Positions 32,312 to 37,061 of a stretch of DNA of 37,061 nt are shown here, in pieces. The notes beneath the pieces are model-generated. The model searched no databases, was not told the DNA's origin, and was given only the letters and a program-made list of their open reading frames with translations. A program made the position numbers and the translations under genes. Position 1 is the first letter of the stretch. Each line of letters starts with the position of its first letter. The stretch spans positions 1 through 37,061 of the forward strand of contig CAZUAH010000082.1 in NCBI GenBank assembly GCA_964617665.1. The letters are read 5' to 3'. The stretch is from JADHUC01 sp964617665 (GTDB taxonomy: Bacteria; Planctomycetota; Planctomycetia; Pirellulales; Pirellulaceae).

Positions 32312-33361
32312 CTATTTGCTGGCAACGAGCAGTGGTTCCAGAAGACGATCAACCCGTCGTCGAAGCCGACGAAGCATCACGCTGCATATCGCCACTTGGC
32401 AGACAACCCCCGCAAAGAAGATTCCGAAAAACACAGCAACTGGATCGTCCACTCCCGATTGACAAACACCCAGAAAGCAGAGGACCGTCGGAATCAACAG
32501 AAGGACAATCGAGGCGATCAATGCTAGAATCTTCCAACGTTGCGAGCCCCACAAGTAGTTTCGCACTTCGTCACGAAGGCGCGAGGCAAACAAGTCTGGC
32601 AGATTTGCGAGTTTCATCGGTACGGACTGTGATGGCAATCTGTCAAGCTGTATCGCAACCCTAGCGAAGCCCTTAACGTAGTTGTCGTCGGCGGCCAGTC
32701 TCATCAAATCTACTGCTTGCCCCACGTACTCGCCGTCGACCACATTGTCGAGCACTGCAAGCGGCGCAAGATCATAGTCCCGTATGCCCATCACGTCGTG
32801 GTCGAAACGCGAGTCGCCGGGTAGGTCAAGCTTTCTTGTGAAGTAGTCTCGCATGCCCTCTGGGCTCGGTTGATCCACTCGATGACGGAATGAAAAGACA
32901 TGTTCCACCCCTTCACTCCGGAAACACACCGCCCCGGGCAACTTGGCCAATTCCACGTCGCAGATCGAATCTCGAGGAAAGAATCGGACTTCGGTATCGT
33001 CACGATTCGCGCGTTCGTCGATCGAAAGGCCGAAATGGAGCGTCTCACGTTCGTTAGCTTGAGACTGGGCCGACCAGACAGCATCTCTTCGCTGTCCTCC
33101 CAAGGCGAGGCCGAAGAACAGTTGGCCACCGACCGTCTTGCTGACGTATCCAACGTTCCGTTCAAATGAGGCGAGTCCGGCCCAAGTGAGTGGGAATTCG
33201 GCGAACACGATGAAGTAGACGCCCTCCTCCGCGAATACTAGGCTGCCCATCATGAACTGGGCCCTCTCCGCATCCCACGTCCAAGCGTGGCGGTGAAAGA
33301 AGTACTTGCCGATTCTCGCCGCGCACCTCTCATCCGACCGAGTTGCTGTTCCGATTGTCAT
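32312..33361 (-). CDS. hypothetical membrane protein with two C-terminal helices
   Basis: The 349-residue protein has a large soluble N-terminal part (about 1-270) with no recognised motif. Two helices follow (about 277-299 WKILALIASIVLLLIP; about 308-330 VAVFFGIFFAGVVCQV), then an arginine-rich tail. There is no signal peptide, so the N-terminal domain should be cytoplasmic. The ATG at 33361 follows GAGGAAGAGG closely. It carries copy 2 of the upstream element. It is not related by eye to the neighbours sharing the element. Confidence 0.7.
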   Translation of the reverse strand: MTIGTATRSDERCAARIGKYFFHRHAWTWDAERAQFMMGSLVFAEEGVYFIVFAEFPLTWAGLASFERNVGYVSKTVGGQLFFGLALGGQRRDAVWSAQSQANERETLHFGLSIDERANRDDTEVRFFPRDSICDVELAKLPGAVCFRSEGVEHVFSFRHRVDQPSPEGMRDYFTRKLDLPGDSRFDHDVMGIRDYDLAPLAVLDNVVDGEYVGQAVDLMRLAADDNYVKGFARVAIQLDRLPSQSVPMKLANLPDLFASRLRDEVRNYLWGSQRWKILALIASIVLLLIPTVLCFLGVCQSGVDDPVAVFFGIFFAGVVCQVAICSVMLRRLRRRVDRLLEPLLVASK

Positions 33362-33410
33362 GACCCTCTTCCTCTTGTTTGCCTGCGCAATTCATCTGTT
33401 GGAAGGCACC

Positions 33411-33442
33411 TGCCAAGTACAACGGGCGCCCGTGACGGGAAA
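33411..33442 (-). promoter_or_regulatory. 32-bp upstream element, copy 2
   Basis: The minus strand reads TTTCCCGTCACGGG, GCGC, CCGTTGTACTTGGCA. It lies 50-81 bases upstream of the hypothetical membrane protein gene and is nearly identical to copy 1. Confidence 0.75.
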
Positions 33443-33511
33443 CAGCCGGTTTGCTACAGAGGTTACGTTGCAGAGAATGTTCACGTCGGCCAATCGTGTA
33501 CGACGGGGCGT

Positions 33512-34072
33512 CTACGAACCTGCGTTGGGGCCGACAAACTTGTAGGGGACTGATATCTTCTCCGGGCCCTCGTCCGTACTGACGTACACGCTTGCAGCGG
33601 TCTCGTACCAACGCGGGCTCCTCTTTCCCGACGCTGGCATGATCAGCCACTTGCCATCGTCGTTCAGAACGACTTCGGACTTGCCCAGCTCGCGGATGAT
33701 TTCAGGTTCGCTCTTCTCGATGGGGCGGCACATCACGAGATTTCCGTCCTCTGTCGTCGTGCACCACCATTCCTCCCGCTCAGCATTGCGTCGTGCTTCG
33801 ACGAAGCCAAACGCGGCACACGTAGTTGTCAATGCAGCCAAGCACGACCAAGTGAGTAGTTGACGTCGCGCCGCGAGTAACCCAATCGCTATTGCTGACA
33901 TTGCGAAGCCGACGGTCGCCACGACAACGCCGATGTTGAATTCCGCCCGATCGACAAACAATCCACCAAACAGGCCGTCGTTGACCGCGAGCGATCCGCC
34001 GACCAACGCCGCGACGCCCAATATCCCGAAGATACTGCCGACGGGGGTTCGAAGTGTTACAGACTGAATCAT
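33512..34072 (-). CDS. hypothetical three-helix membrane protein
   Basis: The 186-residue protein has hydrophobic helices at about 10-30, 46-68 and 72-92. A soluble C-terminal domain (about 95-186) includes REEWWCTTTEDGNLVMCRP and WLIMPASGKRSPRWYETAAS. No family was recognised. Ahead of the ATG at 34072 sit the shared 16-bp leader (34079-34094, including AAGGAG) and copy 4 of the upstream element. Start and ribosome binding site are therefore well supported. Confidence 0.7.
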   Translation of the reverse strand: MIQSVTLRTPVGSIFGILGVAALVGGSLAVNDGLFGGLFVDRAEFNIGVVVATVGFAMSAIAIGLLAARRQLLTWSCLAALTTTCAAFGFVEARRNAEREEWWCTTTEDGNLVMCRPIEKSEPEIIRELGKSEVVLNDDGKWLIMPASGKRSPRWYETAASVYVSTDEGPEKISVPYKFVGPNAGS

Positions 34073-34078
34073 TCTTGT

Positions 34079-34094
34079 TCTCCTTGCAGTAGAG
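34079..34094 (-). repeat. 16-bp leader repeat, copy B
   Basis: Identical in all 16 bases to the segment before the lipoprotein gene (30449-30464) and in the same position relative to the start codon. Similarity continues weakly upstream (TTTTGAG against GTTTGAAC). Confidence 0.8.
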
Positions 34095-34114
34095 GTTCAA
34101 ACAGTCGTCTGGCT

Positions 34115-34146
34115 CCACCTGCACAGCGTAGGGCCGTGACGCGATT
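34115..34146 (-). promoter_or_regulatory. 32-bp upstream element, copy 4 (diverged)
   Basis: The minus strand keeps CGTCACGG, CCT and CG.TGT.C, about 20 of 30 bases in common with copy 1, with the core 65 bases before the start codon at 34072. Confidence 0.5.
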
Positions 34147-34212
34147 CCTGGTGAGGGACGCGAAGTCCTCTTTGTTGGGCTGGCTGGCCGTGTTGTCTGG
34201 CCGACATCGCTT

Positions 34213-34374
34213 CTAAGAGTTGGACCGCCTTGTTTCGCCATTCCCCCTTGGGGCATTTGCGATTCGTGGTGCGATTTCGTAGTACCGCGGCAATACATCA
34301 AAGGTGACATCATCAAACTCCCTCAACACGGCCGCTTTCCAATCGTCGTAATACTCGATTTGTTCAGGCGCCAA
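34213..34374 (-). CDS. small ORF overlapping the end of the zinc-ribbon membrane protein gene
   Basis: The 53-codon frame starts at a TTG (34374; GGAG upstream) that overlaps the last 11 bases of the preceding gene in another frame. Its sequence is clearly protein-like: ELAPEQIEYYDDW and VLREFDDVTFDVLPRYYEI, weakly reminiscent of the C-terminal CFI-box region of bacterial surface proteins (VLREF..., then YY...P.IA). It may be a separate coupled gene, or the true C-terminus of the upstream protein after a frameshift. I cannot tell which. Confidence 0.4.
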   Translation of the reverse strand: MAPEQIEYYDDWKAAVLREFDDVTFDVLPRYYEIAPRIANAPRGNGETRRSNS

Positions 34375-35368
34375 TTCCGCTCCATGGAGGAACGTTCGAC
34401 GTTGCGGATTCCTGTTCGGTGCAGTTTGTCTCCTGGCTGGTCTGCGAAGTCTTGCAGTCGTCGGGGACCCGCATGATCGGGACGTTGGAAGCTTCCGCAG
34501 GGCTCGCCTCGTTGGTATCTGAGGCAAGGAATCGGCGATCCGCCAGTTGCATGTAGGCATTAGCGACCGCACACCATGCGATGGGTGCGGTGATGAAGAT
34601 ACCGATTCCGAACAGCAACAGGCCGGACAGCCCGACAAGGATGGAAAGGAGCAGCATATACGCGAGTTTCAAGCGTGTACCTCGCGTTATCAACGCACTC
34701 TTGCGAAAGGCAAGGCCAGCGTTGTCTCCGCTATCAGCGACAAAGAACCAAGCCAATTGCCAACGGATCAGCAGAAAAACGTACGTAATCGCCGAGACTG
34801 CGACCACAACGAAGAGGAATACTTCGTCGATCCACCGCCCCAGAGCGATCGGCACCTGAATCTCGCTCAGAAACCATCTGTTTTCAACAATGACAACTGC
34901 CAAAACGGTTGGGATCGCTGACACGAGGAAAAGGAGAATAAACGCCCAGTAGATGCCAAGAAAGGAGCCGTAGCGCTGGAACCCGCCGAACACGTTGCCG
35001 ACTCTCGGCCCTGTTCTCCGCGACGCCCGTATCAGCAGATGGTACAAACCGCCCAAGAAGCCCGGACGAATGAACAGCACATACACAATGCTGAATATTG
35101 GGATGATCCGGGCCAGCAAATCCAGCACTGTCCAGAGAAAAAAGCCACCAATGAGAGCGCCCGGGTCGTCCTTGAACGTCGACCATCCCTGACGAAACGC
35201 GGCGCCGATACGGAATTTGTTCTTCACGGACGGGGATGATTCCGAACGTGCCAGTTTTCGACGCGGGCTTTCCCGGATATCGGCTGGTAGGCAGCTTGGG
35301 CAGCTTCCGTCTGCCTTCAATATCACGTTCCGTCCGCAGTTATCACATAGGACAATTTGAGTTGACAT
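34364..35368 (-). CDS. zinc-ribbon polytopic membrane protein
   Basis: The 334-residue protein begins with a zinc ribbon, Cys8, Cys11, Cys23 and Cys26 in LCDNCGRNV...SCPSC. A basic linker and about six membrane helices (about 72-118, 140-162, 182-208, 234-276) follow. The helical part resembles DUF975/YciC-type membrane proteins by its start AFRQGWSTFKDDPG and repeated Trp/Phe pattern. The C-terminal 60 residues are hydrophilic. No transport motif was recognised. The ATG at 35368 begins MSTQIVLCDNCG; a longer frame from 35431 adds residues that run through copy 3 of the upstream element. It is followed by the small overlapping ORF. Confidence 0.75.
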   Translation of the reverse strand: MSTQIVLCDNCGRNVILKADGSCPSCLPADIRESPRRKLARSESSPSVKNKFRIGAAFRQGWSTFKDDPGALIGGFFLWTVLDLLARIIPIFSIVYVLFIRPGFLGGLYHLLIRASRRTGPRVGNVFGGFQRYGSFLGIYWAFILLFLVSAIPTVLAVVIVENRWFLSEIQVPIALGRWIDEVFLFVVVAVSAITYVFLLIRWQLAWFFVADSGDNAGLAFRKSALITRGTRLKLAYMLLLSILVGLSGLLLFGIGIFITAPIAWCAVANAYMQLADRRFLASDTNEASPAEASNVPIMRVPDDCKTSQTSQETNCTEQESATSNVPPWSGIGA

Positions 35369-35419
35369 CGCTTCGCCTTTCTGATTCGTGGGTGATCTTG
35401 GTTTCGCTTGTTTGACAAC

Positions 35420-35451
35420 TACCAAGTACAACGGAAGGCCGTGACGGGAAA
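35420..35451 (-). promoter_or_regulatory. 32-bp upstream element, copy 3
   Basis: The minus strand reads TTTCCCGTCACGGC, CTTC, CGTTGTACTTGGTA, 52-83 bases upstream of the zinc-ribbon membrane protein start. Only a few positions differ from copies 1 and 2. Confidence 0.75.
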
Positions 35452-35625
35452 AGCCACACTGTTCGTTGGGCCCGAAAACTGCAGCGTGACGTTTGGCTGT
35501 CCAACGAGTCCCGAGACTTCAAATGTGTGCGCCGATCCCGCCCCGTCCGGCGAAAAGAAGGAGCCGCTCACTCGGTTTTCGAGGAACGTCATCACACGAC
35601 GGCAATCGGGACGGGTGACCTGTGG

Positions 35626-37061
35626 TTAGTCGCCCGTACGGACCGGTGCATCGGATCGCGATGCATGGATCGCCGGATAGAGTCCGAATGTGATCCCGAT
35701 CACAATCGAAAGCCCAAACGCAGCGCACGCGGAGCCCAGCCCAATCTCAGGGGACGGTTCGTGCATCAACGGGAGCATTCGAGCGGTCTGGGCGGGAAAG
35801 GTGGTCCAAATACACCCCAGCCCCCATAGTAGCACCGGTTTGCCTACAACGGCGACGCTGATTCCTAGTTTGCCAAGAATGGCCGAGAGGACCATGGCCT
35901 CTGTCAGCACGCGTTCGCCCTCGCTCCTCCACCGAGTGCCGAACGACGCGTCTCTTGGTTCGCTACCGAGTGGCCTGACTGAACGTAGCATGATTCGCAT
36001 GATGCCAATGCCGAAGATCAGCACGGCCAGACACGTCACCACGGTGAAGGCCACCTCAATCCATTTCCACGTCTCGCTCGTCTGATTCAGAAGCTCGAGG
36101 GGAGCTACAACCGCAAATCCGTCATTGTCCCCGTTTTGGCGCAACATGCTCCTGAGAGCGTTTGCGGTTTCCGACACTTGGGTGGGGCTATCGACCGTCA
36201 ATGTCAATTGGCTGAACACAGGGCTCGGTTTCCCCTTGCCATTTTTCTCGCCAGGGCTCGATAGCTTCAGGTATCTCTGCCGGAAGGAAGTTAAAGGGAC
36301 GTACACACGAGAGTCGTAATTCGTGGTCTCCATACTGCCAACGATCGCAGACGCTGCGTCGCAGTGCGCCACTGTGCCGACAACGACGTGGACGGCGTTG
36401 TCAATGAACAGTGGCTTGCCAATTGGAGCCTCAAGGCCAAACAGTGTTTCCGCAATTCCAGCTCCCAATACACAACAATTGTTGCGTGATTCGGAATCTT
36501 CGCCCGTCAAGAAGCGACCTCTTTCAATTTCATGTGATTCGAATATGGCACCAGTTGAGCAACCGACGATCGTAGCCTCCGCCGTCCGATCTCGGTGACG
36601 AACCTGGGATTTCAGACTCTCCGTGAACATGACGTTCTTGATCGTTGGTGCAGAATCAACCAAGCGATCGGTCTGCGACAACTCGCCGTTACCAAAGATA
36701 TATATTCGGTTTGCTCCGAATTCCTTGATGCCGCATATGGACTCACTGTGTATGTCTTGATTGATCGCGATCAGCCAAATCGGCACGATCACGCAACCGA
36801 GCAGCACGAGCGCAATCACGGTCGGCCGAATACCTTCCCTGAATACGGCGATGAACCGCAGCCGGAACCCGTACATCGCCAGGCAGGACACCGTGGAGAC
36901 AAGGAGACTCGTTGCAGCAAAAGCTGAGGCGCACAGCGTGGACATTGGCCAAAGGTCTGTCATGCCAAACGGAATGCAAGCTGTTGCACCGGCCGCCATG
37001 GGAAGCAGGGCCGCCCGTATCGGGCACCAAAGGATGCTTGAGCGGAGAATCGCATCCACCA
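35626..37061 (-). CDS. MacB/FtsX-type ABC transporter permease (5' end outside window)
   Basis: At least 477 residues are visible and the frame is still open at the right edge; a GTG at 37059 may not be the true start, because several hydrophobic segments already precede the core. The core has the helix GIRPTVIALVLLGCVIVPIWL, a large extracytoplasmic domain (about 95-325, starting EFGANRIYIFGNGELSQTD) of the MacB periplasmic type, and a helix bundle near the C-terminus (about 335-470) in the FtsX pattern. Such permeases move lipoproteins or peptides or transmit mechanical signals, together with an ATPase. The ATPase would be outside the window. Confidence 0.8.
   Translation of the reverse strand, partial: VDAILRSSILWCPIRAALLPMAAGATACIPFGMTDLWPMSTLCASAFAATSLLVSTVSCLAMYGFRLRFIAVFREGIRPTVIALVLLGCVIVPIWLIAINQDIHSESICGIKEFGANRIYIFGNGELSQTDRLVDSAPTIKNVMFTESLKSQVRHRDRTAEATIVGCSTGAIFESHEIERGRFLTGEDSESRNNCCVLGAGIAETLFGLEAPIGKPLFIDNAVHVVVGTVAHCDAASAIVGSMETTNYDSRVYVPLTSFRQRYLKLSSPGEKNGKGKPSPVFSQLTLTVDSPTQVSETANALRSMLRQNGDNDGFAVVAPLELLNQTSETWKWIEVAFTVVTCLAVLIFGIGIMRIMLRSVRPLGSEPRDASFGTRWRSEGERVLTEAMVLSAILGKLGISVAVVGKPVLLWGLGCIWTTFPAQTARMLPLMHEPSPEIGLGSACAAFGLSIVIGITFGLYPAIHASRSDAPVRTGD

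Overview
The window reads as chromosomal DNA of a planctomycete, probably a Pirellulales-like member of Planctomycetota. The signs are: an Flp-type pilin with a GPTAVEY processing site; a large fused ResB-CcsA cytochrome c maturation protein; a TolQ/ExbB gene with two different ExbD-like partners; a helix-turn-helix protein with a very long acidic linker and a C-terminal membrane helix; a PD40-type propeller protein; and an ECF-type sigma factor. This placement rests on family recognition only. No rRNA, tRNA, CRISPR array, integrase or insertion sequence was seen.

Layout. 1-2000: a HAMP-like membrane protein, an Flp pilin and a STAS-Sel1 fusion. 2000-3640: sparse DNA with three strong + strand terminator-type hairpins, a 34-codon membrane mini-gene, a possible short RNA and one small hypothetical gene. 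3642-7208: a bacteriohemerythrin, NAD(P)HX dehydratase coupled to a secreted Pro/Val/Tyr-rich protein, a FluC fluoride channel with a DUF190 partner, and a small hypothetical gene with its own terminator. 7551-11701: a tight minus-strand operon of TolQ/ExbB plus two ExbD-like proteins. 12075-12761: queC. 13089-19380: the acidic HTH membrane protein, a lipoprotein and the ResB-CcsA fusion. 19448-20221: a CPBP-family membrane protease homologue. 20236-27990: a four-gene operon of SGNH hydrolase, PHP phosphoesterase-like protein, family 2 glycoside hydrolase and sugar-porter MFS transporter, most simply a carbohydrate scavenging unit.

The most unusual part is 28176-37061. An ECF-like sigma factor carries three colinear sigma-4-type helix-turn-helix segments; the last two are clearly a tandem internal duplication. 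Directly after it come at least six minus-strand genes for cell-envelope proteins: a lipoprotein, a propeller protein, two hypothetical membrane proteins, a zinc-ribbon membrane protein and an ABC-transporter permease. Five of them carry versions of one 32-bp element 64-86 bases upstream of their start codons. Three copies are nearly identical, and two are diverged but lie at almost the same distance from their genes. The genes share little visible sequence similarity, so the element looks like a common promoter or operator. The adjacent sigma factor is an obvious but unproven candidate to read it.

All coordinates, alignments and counts were made by eye from the sequence. Functions are homology-based inferences unless stated otherwise.
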